Shown here one piece after another: positions 16,974-26,561 of a stretch of 64,000 bases of DNA. The DNA comes from Bdellovibrionota bacterium (lineage in GTDB: Bacteria; Bdellovibrionota; UBA1018; CAUJDS01). The number at the start of each line of letters is the position of its first letter. Position 1 is the stretch's first letter. The notes under the pieces were generated by a model. That model did not search any database. It was given only the letters and a program-made list of their open reading frames with translations, and was not told where the DNA came from. The position numbers and the translations under genes are program-made. Where the stretch lies: contig CAUJDS010000063.1 of NCBI GenBank assembly GCA_963169695.1, positions 1 to 64,000 on the forward strand. Direction: 5' to 3'.

Positions 16974-19918
16974 CTGCACCCCATGCTATTGCCGCAATTC
17001 ATGCACTTGTAGCAAGCGGCGTTGCGAACGGTTGTATGCCCGCACTGATCGCAAGGCGGCGCATCCCCCATCATCTCCGAAAGCTGAGAAGCTATGGCCA
17101 ATTCCATTTGAGGCTCGATGCCTTCGACCGGTCCACCACTCGCAAGGTTTTCTGCCGTATTTTTGGGGTAAACGCGCTCAACCGCACCCTTGTCTGCAGT
17201 TAGATCCGCCGTTGGATCTGGTTTGATCTGAAGGAAGTCGGTTCGCCCGAGGTACTCCATACCCAAGACCCGAAAAATATAATCCACGATGGAAGTCGCC
17301 ATCTTGACATTGGGATGTCCCGCGACCATTCCCGAAGGTTCAAACCGCGTGAACGTAAATTTATCTACAAATTCTCGCAACGGAACTCCGTATTGCAATC
17401 CCAAGCTGACCGAAATCGCGAAGCAATTCATCATCGCGCGATAAGCAGCACCTTCTTTGTGCATATCAATAAAAATCTCACCCAGACTTCCATCTTCGTA
17501 TTCACCCGTTCTGAGATAAACCTTGTGACCTGCTACAGTTGCTTCTTGCGTAAAACCTTTTCTGCGCTGCGGAAGGCGTCTTCGGACCGGAGAAAGTGGG
17601 GCGAAGAGACTGGCCTCTTCTTTTTTCTTATCTGCCTTTGAGTTCAACGGCTGCGAACTCTTGCAGCCGTCTCGATAGAGCGCAACGGCTTTTAGGCCCA
17701 GCTTCCAAGACTCGGTATAAATCTGTTCGACCTCTTCTACGGTCGTTTCATTAGGGAGATTCACCGTTTTTGAAATCGCTCCCGAAAGAAACGGCTGCAC
17801 GGCTGCCATCATTCGGACATGGCCCATCGGAGCAATGAAGCGTTTGCCTTTCTCTCCGCAAGGATTAGCGCAATCAAAGATAGGCAAGTGTTCGACCTTG
17901 AGATGAGGTGCGCCCTCTACCGTCATCGTCTCTGTCAAATAATCGGTAATCTCTCTCACCTCTTGAGCGTTGTATCCCAAGCGTTCGAGCGCGCGGGGCA
18001 CGGATTGATTAGCAATCTTGAAATGTCCACCGCCTGCTAATTTCTTAAACTTAACGAGCGCAAAGTCTGGCTCCACTCCCGTCGTGTCACAATCCATCAA
18101 GAGACCGATCGTGCCCGTTGGGGCAAGGACTGTTACCTGCGCATTTCGAAATCCAAATGCTGCGCCTTGGGTACAGGCAGCATCCCAATCTTCTTGGGCT
18201 GCTTGAACAAGCGCATCCGGCAACCCCTTGCCAGATCCCTGCGCGTTGGCTTCGCGATGCATTTCCATCACTCCCAACATGCTTGATCGATTGGGCGCAT
18301 AGCCTTCGAAGGGTCCGATCTTTTCGGCCATCTCCGCACTGACGCGATAGGCTTGCCCGCACATCAGGGAGGTGATCTTTCCGGCCCATGCACGTCCTTC
18401 TTCACTGTCGTAGGGAATGCCGTTCAACATCAACAATGTGCCGAGGTTGGCATAACCTAGGCCCAATGGCCGATAGGCGTGAGAGTTTTTTGCAATCTCG
18501 GGAGTTGGGTAACTCGACAATCCCACCAGCAGCTCTTGCGCGATAATAAAGGTTCGACACGCACTCCGAAACCGTTCGACCTCAAGCTCACCCGCCTCGT
18601 TCATAAATTTTACGAGATTGAGCGAAGCAAGGTTGCAAGCTGTATTGTCCAAAAACATATATTCCGAGCAGGGATTGGAAGCTCGAATTCCATCAGTGGC
18701 TTTGCAGGTATGCCAACGATTGATCGTTGAATCAAACTGCACACCTGGATCGGCACATTCCCACGCGGCTTGCGCCACTTCCTTCCACATCCAACGCGAA
18801 GCATGGGTGTCAATGACATCGCCGGTAGTGCGAGCACGGGTTGACCAGGTTTGGTCTTTTTCTACCGCTTCCATAAAAGCATCGGTCACGCGGATGGAGT
18901 TGTTAGAATTCTGTCCACTCACCGTACGGTACGCCTCACCATTGAAGTCCGCCGGATATCCCGCTTCGATCAACGCACGGACCTTTTTTTCTTCTCGGCT
19001 CTTCCAATGGATGAAGTCCATGATCTCAGGGTGATCCATATCCAGACAAACCATCTTGGCTGCTCGACGAGTCACTCCGCCTGATTTGGTTGCACCCGCA
19101 CCTTTGTCAAAAACTTCCAAAAAACTCATCAATCCTGACGAAGTCCCACCGCCAGAAATTTTTTCTTGCCGCCCTCGTAGCGTAGAAAAATTAGTGCCCG
19201 TCCCCGAACCATACTTAAACAATCGCGCCTCGGATTGCAGCAATCCAAAAATCGACATCAAGTCATCATCTACCGCCTGAATAAAGCAAGCCGAGCACTG
19301 GGGATGTTCGTAGGCGTTGGTCGTCTCTTCCGACCTTTTCTTCTCAGGATGGTAGTGAAAATTTCCGCCGCGACCTTCGATGCCGTACTCATGCCAAAGC
19401 CCCAGGTTGAACCAAACAGGACTATTGAAGGCTCCCATCTGATGAATCAGCAAGTACGAAAGCTCTCGCTCAAACTGCTGCGCATCTTTTGCATCGAAGT
19501 AGCCTTCGCGCTCGCCGACACTTGCAAGTGTGCGTGCAATACGACGTACCGTTTGCTTGACGGAGGTCTCATGCCCCGTCTTGGGCACTCCCGTTTTGCG
19601 CAAGTATTTGGAAAGCAGAATATCCACGGCAAGCTGAGACCAAGCTTCTGGGACTTCGACTCCCTTCATTTCAAAAACCACGGTCCCATCCGCACCCTTA
19701 ATCACGGAATCCGCCATACGATAAGTCAGGGATTCGAGGGGGTCCTTGCCATCCGTCACAAACACCGCCTCAACTGGCAAAGCAGCGCCCTTGCGACGCT
19801 CAGTCTTACCCGAGATCGGCATAAGGTTGAGCTGCTTGGCCGCTCGGCTTGGCTTAGCAGCCTTCGCGGATTTCTTGGGGGCCTTTCGGATCGTCAAACT
19901 TTCCTCGATTTTTTCCAT
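16970..19918 (-). CDS. nrdJ: Vitamin B12-dependent (class II) ribonucleotide reductase
   Basis: A 982-residue adenosylcobalamin-dependent reductase that makes deoxyribonucleotides with or without oxygen. The basic N-terminal 40 residues precede the catalytic barrel. Family landmarks include [45 protein letters not shown] with active-site Cys, and [20 protein letters not shown]. The C-terminal third holds an insertion linked to nuclear-localised-like DUF segments of long NrdJ proteins. The very end is a Cys zinc ribbon ([14 protein letters not shown]) thought to serve in re-reduction. No nrdAB or nrdDG was seen in the window. No clear Shine-Dalgarno precedes the ATG; an inverted repeat lies immediately upstream (19921-19962). 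Confidence 0.95.
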   Translation of the reverse strand: MEKIEESLTIRKAPKKSAKAAKPSRAAKQLNLMPISGKTERRKGAALPVEAVFVTDGKDPLESLTYRMADSVIKGADGTVVFEMKGVEVPEAWSQLAVDILLSKYLRKTGVPKTGHETSVKQTVRRIARTLASVGEREGYFDAKDAQQFERELSYLLIHQMGAFNSPVWFNLGLWHEYGIEGRGGNFHYHPEKKRSEETTNAYEHPQCSACFIQAVDDDLMSIFGLLQSEARLFKYGSGTGTNFSTLRGRQEKISGGGTSSGLMSFLEVFDKGAGATKSGGVTRRAAKMVCLDMDHPEIMDFIHWKSREEKKVRALIEAGYPADFNGEAYRTVSGQNSNNSIRVTDAFMEAVEKDQTWSTRARTTGDVIDTHASRWMWKEVAQAAWECADPGVQFDSTINRWHTCKATDGIRASNPCSEYMFLDNTACNLASLNLVKFMNEAGELEVERFRSACRTFIIAQELLVGLSSYPTPEIAKNSHAYRPLGLGYANLGTLLMLNGIPYDSEEGRAWAGKITSLMCGQAYRVSAEMAEKIGPFEGYAPNRSSMLGVMEMHREANAQGSGKGLPDALVQAAQEDWDAACTQGAAFGFRNAQVTVLAPTGTIGLLMDCDTTGVEPDFALVKFKKLAGGGHFKIANQSVPRALERLGYNAQEVREITDYLTETMTVEGAPHLKVEHLPIFDCANPCGEKGKRFIAPMGHVRMMAAVQPFLSGAISKTVNLPNETTVEEVEQIYTESWKLGLKAVALYRDGCKSSQPLNSKADKKKEEASLFAPLSPVRRRLPQRRKGFTQEATVAGHKVYLRTGEYEDGSLGEIFIDMHKEGAAYRAMMNCFAISVSLGLQYGVPLREFVDKFTFTRFEPSGMVAGHPNVKMATSIVDYIFRVLGMEYLGRTDFLQIKPDPTADLTADKGAVERVYPKNTAENLASGGPVEGIEPQMELAIASQLSEMMGDAPPCDQCGHTTVRNAACYKCMNCGNSMGCS

Positions 19919-19920
19919 AA

Positions 19921-19962
19921 GGGGACTAGGCTACCGCCAATTGCGTAAGTGATCCAGTCCCC
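19921..19962. promoter_or_regulatory. Inverted repeat directly before the nrdJ start codon
   Basis: GGGGACT at 19921-19927 pairs with AGTCCCC at 19956-19962, leaving a 28-nt loop, two bases upstream of the nrdJ ATG on the minus strand. In the mRNA this hairpin would end against the start codon where a ribosome-binding site is expected. It does not look like a full cobalamin riboswitch, as I see no B12-box. Confidence 0.4.
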
Positions 19963-20125
19963 GACCCCGTCTGATCGGAAAAAAACAGGCTAAACCTAAT
20001 AGACGGTGCGCGTTAGCGCGCTGAGCGGACACAAAGATCTGATTCCTTATGTCTCCCGCGTCATAAACCAAAACTCCGGGACACCCGAGAAGCCTACTGG
20101 ATGCGTGTGAAAACAAAAAAGCGCC

Positions 20126-20171
20126 AAGAAACGTGTCGCACACCTTTCTCCCTTTTTGGCCCGAGGCGCGT
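20126..20171 (+). repeat. Dispersed repeat related to the 47-149 inverted repeat
   Basis: GTGTCGCACACC, a T-rich run, CTTTTTGGCCCG and GGCGCGTCA match one arm of the inverted repeat at 47-79 with a few changes. It lies just outside the border of HNH element copy 2. The rest of 19963-20186 holds no gene. Confidence 0.55.
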
Positions 20172-20186
20172 CAAAGCGAGACCAAG

Positions 20187-20260
20187 CCCCGGCAAGGCGG
20201 GTTTGATTCTTGGAAGTGAGCGATGGATGACAGGGGGGGAACAGCGAGGGGGCGGTGCCC
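20187..20260 (+). repeat. Border repeat of HNH element copy 2
   Basis: CCCCGGCAAGGCGGGTTTGA at 20187-20206, then GGAAGTGAGCGATGGATGACAG and CAGCGAGGGGGCGGTGCC. Near-identical to the reverse complement of 7419-7494. Confidence 0.7.
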
Positions 20261-20354
20261 GGAGGTAGGTACCTAATTACATAATATAAATGTATTTTAC
20301 AGTTGCCTGTTAGCCAATCAAAACGTTTCCCTTATTCGTGCGCGCGAACTGGAT

Positions 20355-20371
20355 CATCGTACTGTACGATG
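20355..20371. promoter_or_regulatory. 17-base palindrome upstream of HNH copy 2
   Basis: CATCGTACTGTACGATG is perfectly symmetric around a central T. It is in the place equivalent to 7339-7349 of copy 1 and shares the GTAC-N-GTAC core. The longer perfect symmetry in this copy supports a binding site rather than chance. Confidence 0.5.
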
Positions 20372-20715
20372 AAGGCTTGCTACCCTAGATGCCTGAAGTG
20401 AAGCTGAGGCGACCACGACGAGAGAAAAGGGCAAGCTTACCGTACCGATTGTGACTTGGTTGTGAGTGCAAAATAAAATGCAGTCTATTTTTTTCTTGGC
20501 GCATTGAAAAGCAGTTTCCTCTTTTACTCTTCGAGAATTGCTCGACCTTTTTTATCACGATGCTAAGGCCTCCGGCTTTCATTCAGAGCTGAGCATTTTC
20601 ATTTCATGGGGTGGATCTTAATTTTAAGTATGAAACGCATGAGCAGCTAAAGCAGCGAGAATAATCGCGCCGTCAAACCCGTGGTAAGTTCCTCCTCGTT
20701 GAAAGGAACTCTCCT

Positions 20716-21663
20716 ATGTCACACTTACTTTGCTCTCTCCACGATCAAGCCTTGAAACTCTCAAGACAGTACCTTGCTTGCGAGAAAGAACTTTTAGAAA
20801 TCCTTGTAAAGATTGACGCCAAGAAAGTCTATCTTGAACAAGGCTATGCAAGCCTGACTGAGTATTCGCAAAAGGCTCTTGGTCTTTCTCGAGATGTCAG
20901 CTGGAACCTTGTTACTATTGTTCATAAATCCAAAGCCGTACCAGAGCTTAAGCACGCGGTGCAAATGGGAGTAATTCCTCTCAGTAAAGCCAGGCAGATC
21001 GCCCCCCATTTGACGAAAGAGAATTCTCAGAAGTTTATCGCACTTGCTCAGGCCATGCCAAGAGAGAAGCTCCAAGAGGCGCTCGCCAAAGAATGCCCCA
21101 TGATTCCAAGCGTGGAAGAGCGTGCCCGGGTGATCAATGCTACGCAGGCTGAGCTTTCCTTGTGTCTGCCAAAAGAAGTCATGGAAAAAATCCGCCGAGC
21201 CCAAGACCGAGTGTCGGAGTCGCAGAAGAAGTGGGTGGGCTTAGCAGAGACATTGGAGCAAGTTGTGGAATTTTACCTTCAACACAAAGACCCAAAAGAA
21301 AAAGCCAAGCGCCATGAAGTTCGAAAGATCAGAGCAACTGTGAAGGCAGCCCAACCCCGTCGTACAGTACGAGAATTTAACGCGGCCGAGAAAAAGCTTG
21401 AATGGGGTTCAAAATCCTTGCCAATAGTCCAGACCAAGGACCGAGTCCCAATCCCTGCAGAGATTAAACATGAGGTCGTTAACAAAAACGCTCATCGGTG
21501 TACCTATCAAGATCCTAGGACCCAGCTTCGATGTGAGAAGGAAAGATTCTTACACTTTCATCACAAGCTTCCGGTAGCAATGGGTGGAACCAATGCGCTA
21601 GAAAATCTTACTTTGCTTTGTAGCGCCCATCATCGATTGGAGCATTATCAAAGTAGCGGGTGA
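20716..21663 (+). CDS. HNH endonuclease domain protein, copy 2
   Basis: A 315-residue homologue of the protein at 6067-7026, preceded by GAAAGGAACTCTCCT. Residues 1-200 are nearly identical to copy 1; the linker at 205-242 differs and is four residues shorter. The HNH part again has C-T-Y-Q-D-P, FHHKLPVAMGGTNALENLTL and L-C-S-A-H-H-R-L-E-H, so the nuclease centre is intact. Changes concentrated in the linker and silent changes elsewhere suggest that both copies have been kept functional. The palindrome TCGTACAGTACGA lies in its linker-coding part at 21360-21372. Confidence 0.85.
   Translation: MSHLLCSLHDQALKLSRQYLACEKELLEILVKIDAKKVYLEQGYASLTEYSQKALGLSRDVSWNLVTIVHKSKAVPELKHAVQMGVIPLSKARQIAPHLTKENSQKFIALAQAMPREKLQEALAKECPMIPSVEERARVINATQAELSLCLPKEVMEKIRRAQDRVSESQKKWVGLAETLEQVVEFYLQHKDPKEKAKRHEVRKIRATVKAAQPRRTVREFNAAEKKLEWGSKSLPIVQTKDRVPIPAEIKHEVVNKNAHRCTYQDPRTQLRCEKERFLHFHHKLPVAMGGTNALENLTLLCSAHHRLEHYQSSG
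21360..21372. promoter_or_regulatory. Palindrome TCGTACAGTACGA inside the HNH gene, copy 2
   Basis: Same 13-base palindrome and same place as 6370-6382 in copy 1, encoding R-R-T-V-R-E of the linker. It is kept although the codons around it have changed between the copies. Confidence 0.5.
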
Positions 21664-21827
21664 GATTTTGATGATCGCTGCGCACTTGTACTCGTAGGCG
21701 CCTTTCTAAGGCGACCCCCCTCAACAATCGCTACGGAGCCCCACGGTAAATCCGCTCTTACTGCCATTTAACGCATAAGACCAAAATATCAAACCATCCC
21801 AGTGAAATCATGATAGTGGATTGCGCT

Positions 21828-22907
21828 ATGCCTCATTGTAAAAGTCGATTCAAGTACGTGGTCCTATTGGGCTTTAGCTTCCTCCTTCTGGCTGCCTCAC
21901 CCAGTGGCGATCCAAAAGGCCCCCGCCCTCCCCAATTAATCCGTGTTGGTACTAGCCAACAGAGTTGTGATCAGGCTTTCTTGTTGGGGTCCGCCAAGCA
22001 GCTAATCGATCAACCCCCCAAATCTGGGCGAGGCATGGTCTGGTGGGGTGGAATAAAAGACCTCGCTCAAATCCTCCAAAAGCCTCTTGGTGGAGAGGCC
22101 CAATCCGCCCTTGCCGTATCCGAGCTCACTCAATTTGCTGATTACTTCAAGAATGACCCGCTCATGGGCGGGCTAGTCTCCTTCCTTAAGGACAAGTCTG
22201 AAAGCCTCTCTGTCGCCTTCTGTCTGACAGGCCCCACCTGTGAACTCAAGGATGATACCCTCGCCATTTCGGTATCGAATACAGCCGACTGGGAATTTTA
22301 TTTTTCGGGTGAACCCGGCAGTGATGCGACGAGACAGGGGCAGTTCTCTCTCCCCGAAAATACGAAACTAACCGAAAAAGTTGCTCAACTTGTTTTCTTC
22401 AACTACGCCAGACTGGCGAAAAAAACTCCGCAAGAAGCGGCCTCCATCATTGCTTCAGAAGTCCTGAAGCTTTCGGATATCGACTTCTTCAATCGGTGGG
22501 TTCGTGCAAATAAAACACTCATAGATCGTGGCCAAAGCCCAGACGGGTTGTTTTTGAAGTGGGCCACTTACCAAGCTTCTAAAGATAGTAAGGCCGATGT
22601 AAATGCCGCCTTCTTGAGAGTTTTTTTTGAATCTCGCGACGCTCATGTATTAAATCTTATCCGTGACTATGAGCTTACCCGATACGGTTCAAAGTTGGGA
22701 ATTGAACAAGTCAGTGTAATAGATCACTATTATCAGAACCTGTTTCTTAGTGAACTGTCGATGCTTCTTGGCAAGGACCTAGCAATGAGCACTGTTAAAG
22801 CACTGGGGCTCACTCCCAATAATCTTTGGGAGCATGTACTCGCCTGGGATACAGAAATGAAGGCTACAATCCGACTCGTCGAAGACGGCGATCCTCGCAG
22901 AAATTAG
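21828..22907 (+). CDS. Exported protein of unknown function
   Basis: A predicted secreted or anchored protein of 359 residues from the ATG at 21828 (an in-frame ATG at 21810 would add six residues). The N-terminal hydrophobic stretch (YVVLLGFSFLLLAASPSG) reads as a signal peptide. The body is helical, with three Cys early in the mature protein and no motif that I recognise. It follows HNH element copy 2 and converges on the flavoprotein gene with a seven-base gap. Confidence 0.6.
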   Translation: MPHCKSRFKYVVLLGFSFLLLAASPSGDPKGPRPPQLIRVGTSQQSCDQAFLLGSAKQLIDQPPKSGRGMVWWGGIKDLAQILQKPLGGEAQSALAVSELTQFADYFKNDPLMGGLVSFLKDKSESLSVAFCLTGPTCELKDDTLAISVSNTADWEFYFSGEPGSDATRQGQFSLPENTKLTEKVAQLVFFNYARLAKKTPQEAASIIASEVLKLSDIDFFNRWVRANKTLIDRGQSPDGLFLKWATYQASKDSKADVNAAFLRVFFESRDAHVLNLIRDYELTRYGSKLGIEQVSVIDHYYQNLFLSELSMLLGKDLAMSTVKALGLTPNNLWEHVLAWDTEMKATIRLVEDGDPRRN

Positions 22908-22914
22908 CAATCCC

Positions 22915-24093
22915 TCACACCACTTGTCCAGCGCACCAGCCTGACGACCATGCCCACTGAAAGTTGTAACCCCCGAGCCAGCCAGTGACATCAACGACTT
23001 CACCGATAAAGTAGAGCCCTGGCACTTTCTTTGACTCCATCGTCTTAGAAGACAGCTCCACGGTATCGACTCCCCCTCGCGTAACTTCGGCTTTGGAATA
23101 GCCCACGGTACCTTGCGGCTGTAGCTTCCAGGAGTGCAGTCGGTCGCAGAACTTCTTTAGTTCCTTCTCCGAAACAGAAATCAATGGCTCAGTAGATTCA
23201 AAGTACTTTGAACAAAGCCATTCTGCGACTCGTGCTGGAATCAAATCGCTCAAAATATTTTTGACTTGCATGCGACTGCCTTGCGCCTTCTTCTCCCGAA
23301 ACCACTCAAATAAATGCTGATCTGGGCTGAGATTGATCTCGATCATGCTACCCGGGCGCCAATGAAGCGACGCTTGCAATGCGACGGGGCCGCTCAATCC
23401 ACGGTGAGTAAACAAAAGCGCCTCCCGAAACAAGGAGCCCCGGCAGCTCACTTCACAGTCCACCGCCACCCCTGCAAGCTGAGCGAGGTCGGCATCCTGT
23501 GGACCCAGCACGAATCCATCCAAAGCAGGCGCTCTTTCGACAAGTTTCAATCCAAATTGCTTGGCAATTTCGTAACCAATCCCCGTGGCTCCCAATTTTG
23601 GCAGAGACAACCCACCCGTTGCTACGACGAGCGATTCTGCCTCAAGGACCTCCGCTTCCGTATCGACCTGGAATACTCCGTGATGTTTCTTCACTCCTTT
23701 GACTTTGCACCCGGTCCGAATCTGAACGCCTGCGCTTTGGCAGTCCTCCTTAAGCATTTCGACAATACGCTTGGCAGAATCATCACAAAAAAGCTGACCC
23801 AAGGTTTTTTCATGGTACGGGATTTTGTGAGATTCTACTCTTTGAATGAAGTCTTGAGGCGTGAAACGCGCGAAGGCCGATTTGCAAAAATGCTCATTCT
23901 CCGAAACGTAATTTTTCGGCGCAACGCTCAGGTTGGTAAAGTTGCAACGGCCACCACCCGAGATAAGGATCTTACCACCCACCTTCTCTGAGTGATCAAC
24001 AACAATGACACTTCTCCCGCGCCTTCCTGCTTCGATGCCACACATCAATCCAGCACCACCAGCGCCGAGAATCACAACGTCATTGGAAGCCAT
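22915..24093 (-). CDS. HI0933-family FAD/NAD(P)-dependent oxidoreductase
   Basis: A 392-residue flavoprotein. The ATG at 24093 overlaps the upstream gene's stop (TAATG) and has GAGGG upstream, so it is preferred over longer starts. It opens with the dinucleotide-binding fold VILGAGGAGLMCGIEAGRRG. The family motif KILISGGGRCNFTN, a second GG doublet (VVATGGLSLPKLGATGIGYE) and the C-terminal GEVVDVTGWLGGYNFQWAW-SSG follow, as in the HI0933/YhiN group. Family members are soluble; the substrate is not established. It is translationally coupled to the AAA-DUF4143 gene upstream, which may be a later insertion into its leader. Confidence 0.9.
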   Translation of the reverse strand: MASNDVVILGAGGAGLMCGIEAGRRGRSVIVVDHSEKVGGKILISGGGRCNFTNLSVAPKNYVSENEHFCKSAFARFTPQDFIQRVESHKIPYHEKTLGQLFCDDSAKRIVEMLKEDCQSAGVQIRTGCKVKGVKKHHGVFQVDTEAEVLEAESLVVATGGLSLPKLGATGIGYEIAKQFGLKLVERAPALDGFVLGPQDADLAQLAGVAVDCEVSCRGSLFREALLFTHRGLSGPVALQASLHWRPGSMIEINLSPDQHLFEWFREKKAQGSRMQVKNILSDLIPARVAEWLCSKYFESTEPLISVSEKELKKFCDRLHSWKLQPQGTVGYSKAEVTRGGVDTVELSSKTMESKKVPGLYFIGEVVDVTGWLGGYNFQWAWSSGWCAGQVV

Positions 24094-25220
24094 TACCATT
24101 TTCCCTCGTGGATGCGATTCAAATACTCTTTCCATGGCAAGATCCAAACTCCGTTATCAAGCTTCCTTGGAGTAGTTTCGAGTCCTACCAACCATTTATT
24201 TTTAAGCTTCACCTCTTCTCCGAACTTAAGGAGACCCTTTGCATCCTGACTGTGAATGGCGCCGGTTTTGAACTCCACAGCCGTGTGCGAGTCTATGATC
24301 AAATCCACTTCGTACCCGCTGGCGGATCTCCAATAGGTCAGTTTATCTATTTTTCGACCATATTCTTTAGCCGCAATAGTCTCCAAAACCATCAGTTGTT
24401 CAAAGGCCTTGCCATACTCAGGCGTTTTACGAGAAAGCTCTCGACCGAGAAGGGTGTTGGGCAATCCACAATCAAAAAAATAAAACTTAGGTGCCAAAAT
24501 TGCCCTACGCTTTCTTACTTTGATATATGGGTCTAGGTAGTACCCGATCAGTGTATCGACCAAAATCTGAAAATACTCTTTGATGGTCTTCTGAGCAACA
24601 CCGCAGTCCCTCGCTATGGTCGAGAAAGAAAGCAATTCTCCATTGCTCAGTGCGGACAATTCCAAAAACCTTGAAAACGCCGGCAAGTTTCGCACATGCC
24701 CTTCCGACTGAATTTCTTCTCGAAGGTACTCTCCACAGTAGTCCTTGAGATCCAATTTGGGATTCTTTGACAGGACAATGGACGGGAGACAGCCATATTG
24801 CAGCCTTTCCTCTAAATTGAATTTAGGAATTTCTGAGGCGACCAATGGAAAGAGATGGCGCGTCCTCAATCTACCAGCAAGGTTGGTCACACCTTCTTTG
24901 CGGAGCTTCCTAGCGCTAGATCCGGATAATATAAATCGCGACTTCGTGTTTTCGATCATCCAATGCACTTCACGAATCAACTCTGGAATCAGCTGGATCT
25001 CATCTACGACAATGACTTGCCTTTCTTTCGTGGCGCCATACCTCTCTCGGAGCAGCGCTGGTCGGGAGCGGTAGTCAAAAAAGACATCGGTCTTAAGCAA
25101 ATCCACCCAGTGAGCATCACCAAAGTTCTCCTTTAGGTAAGTACTCTTCCCAACTCTCCGAGGCCCCAAAAGGAGGATGCTTTTATCGGGCTCCAGCTGC
25201 AGCTTTCTATCTATAAACAT
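24093..25220 (-). CDS. AAA ATPase with DUF4143 domain, first copy
   Basis: A 375-residue ATPase. Walker A is LLGPRRVGKST near residues 17-27 and Walker B is VIVVDEIQLIPEL near 88-100; sensor-like S-G-S-S-A-R-K-L follows. The C-terminal half is DUF4143, with a winged-helix-like stretch (SFSTIARDCGVAQKTIKEYF) and a nuclease-like end (YWRSASGYEVDLII and VEFKTG). The D-x-n-E-x-K triad resembles PD-(D/E)XK enzymes. Such genes are common, frequently transferred and of poorly known function. Only distantly like the second copy at 27679-28833. A promoter-like TATAAT lies seven bases before the ATG. Confidence 0.88.
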   Translation of the reverse strand: MFIDRKLQLEPDKSILLLGPRRVGKSTYLKENFGDAHWVDLLKTDVFFDYRSRPALLRERYGATKERQVIVVDEIQLIPELIREVHWMIENTKSRFILSGSSARKLRKEGVTNLAGRLRTRHLFPLVASEIPKFNLEERLQYGCLPSIVLSKNPKLDLKDYCGEYLREEIQSEGHVRNLPAFSRFLELSALSNGELLSFSTIARDCGVAQKTIKEYFQILVDTLIGYYLDPYIKVRKRRAILAPKFYFFDCGLPNTLLGRELSRKTPEYGKAFEQLMVLETIAAKEYGRKIDKLTYWRSASGYEVDLIIDSHTAVEFKTGAIHSQDAKGLLKFGEEVKLKNKWLVGLETTPRKLDNGVWILPWKEYLNRIHEGKW

Positions 25221-25226
25221 AAAGTC

Positions 25227-25254
25227 ATTATATCATGATAAATTGACCTGCAAA
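25227..25254 (-). promoter_or_regulatory. Promoter candidate for the first AAA-DUF4143 gene
   Basis: On the minus strand TATAAT (25232-25227) is followed by GACTTT and the ATG. TTTGCA stands 16 bases upstream as a weak -35. Transcription from it would begin about at the ATG, so the mRNA may be leaderless; no Shine-Dalgarno is visible. The flanking TATCATGATA is symmetric. Confidence 0.4.
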
Positions 25255-25319
25255 GTAATTACTGCCATCGTCTAAAAATAGCCATAACCAATCGAAATGA
25301 CGCGCTTTTGGCCGTGCGA

Positions 25320-26468
25320 CTACGGTGCCTCGCTTCTCTGAATCCTGAGGATTTCGCTTTTGACAGTGACCACTCTTTGCGCAACTTTAGTGCGGAAAGC
25401 ATTGAGGTCGTCTGCAAAGGGCGTATCAAAATCATCTGGCAACTCCGCGTCCGCGAAGTAGTGCTCCATTTGCTTAAGGAGTCTTCGCCGCTGGAATGCC
25501 TTTTTCCCTAAAGGGGCGTAGATCGGTACTTGGAGAAGGGACACTAATTCAATAGTACCGTGAAGGTATTGATGAGGTGAGGCGCCGCCTCCTAGTAACT
25601 CACGATAAGAATACTTCAATCCCTTCGGATCAAAAGCTAAGTACCCCATCACGTTGCCATTGCCCGCGTCCAATAGATCGGCTTGCCTGGCATAAACTTT
25701 GCTCATCACTTCTTGAAAAAATTCGAAGTCCCCATCCTTCCAATTTTCACTGCTGTTCATCCAACTTTCAAAGTCAAAAAGAGCCTGGGTGATTCGACGA
25801 GAGTGTTTCACAGCCTCCTCGTACAAAAAAATAGCGCCAGAATGATAAGACATATCATGAATTGCCAAACCAGAATTTCTATCAAAGGGTAAACGCGCCC
25901 GAAGCGACCACCTTTCGCAATAGCCCCGGGGATCTCCATCGACCAACTCCTTTGCATCATAGAAATGAACTGGAATATTCAGTTCAGCAGGAGTTAAGCG
26001 ATTGAATCGCTCGATTCCGAAATTCATTTCGTCCATGAGGGGGCCAGCAATAAACTGCTTCGAAACCATCTCATATCCAAAAAATCCCCACGCATCTAAG
26101 CCGAGCAAGTAGCCCATCCAACGCGGATCACCTTGTGGCGCCTGCCTCCCGAGAAGATGGGAGGAAGGCCATGGCTCACGCGCCAACCGCTGCATCAGGA
26201 GCCTTCGGCTGTTAGGATAGGTACCTTCGATGATCGCCACTGGGAAAATCGTTTGCGGCATCCCGAAAAGCTGATAGCGCAGTTTTCGGCCCTTAGGTGC
26301 CTCTCGGTGACTCGGCCCGGTCTGCCAAAAAACCTCACTCAAGCACCGAATCCTAGAATCTGCCGTATCAGCGAGCGCCGCTGTAGGAACAAAAAGAACT
26401 GAGGCTACTGCCCCGATAAGGATGCCAAGGTAGGAATTGCGTACCATTTGAGATTGAATACCTGCCAT
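25320..26468 (-). CDS. Exported protein of unknown function
   Basis: A 382-residue protein with a signal peptide (YLGILIGAVASVLFVPTAALA, cleavage near ALADT). The start may be 26468 or the in-frame ATG at 26444. The mature part has few Cys and several aromatic-rich segments (WMGYLLGLDAWGFFGYEM; HFYDAKELVDGDPRGYCERW; HDMSYHSGAIFLYEE). No known domain recognised. It lies divergently from the threonine aldolase gene with 93 bases between the starts. Confidence 0.6.
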   Translation of the reverse strand: MAGIQSQMVRNSYLGILIGAVASVLFVPTAALADTADSRIRCLSEVFWQTGPSHREAPKGRKLRYQLFGMPQTIFPVAIIEGTYPNSRRLLMQRLAREPWPSSHLLGRQAPQGDPRWMGYLLGLDAWGFFGYEMVSKQFIAGPLMDEMNFGIERFNRLTPAELNIPVHFYDAKELVDGDPRGYCERWSLRARLPFDRNSGLAIHDMSYHSGAIFLYEEAVKHSRRITQALFDFESWMNSSENWKDGDFEFFQEVMSKVYARQADLLDAGNGNVMGYLAFDPKGLKYSYRELLGGGASPHQYLHGTIELVSLLQVPIYAPLGKKAFQRRRLLKQMEHYFADAELPDDFDTPFADDLNAFRTKVAQRVVTVKSEILRIQRSEAP

Positions 26469-26561
26469 TTTCTGTAAGGAATTTCAATCCTCAAAAAAGC
26501 GCCCATTTTTTCATTCCTAGGTGACGTATGATACCGCAAAGCTAGAGAGGTGCCTCTAACT

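Larger units (their letters stand above)
20187..21722. mobile_element. Putative HNH-nuclease mobile element, copy 2 (right border lost)
   Basis: Inverted homologue of 5945-7494. Its left border (20187-20260) matches the 7419-7494 border. About 455 bases of homologous upstream DNA follow, including an AT-rich segment with ATAAATGTATTT near 20280-20295, a palindrome and the homologous small frame. After the HNH gene the match continues through the hairpin CGCCTT-TCT-AAGGCG (21699-21713) and stops after GGCGACCCCCCTC at 21722, where copy 1 goes on into its border. Copy 2 is therefore truncated at this end. Confidence 0.6.

Noticed and set aside
19235-19948. 237-codon frame on the plus strand opposite nrdJ
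   Set aside because: Fully antisense to the conserved N-terminal part of NrdJ.
19919-20186. Cobalamin riboswitch before nrdJ
   Set aside because: No B12-box or the expected multi-stem layout was visible; only a short hairpin is present.
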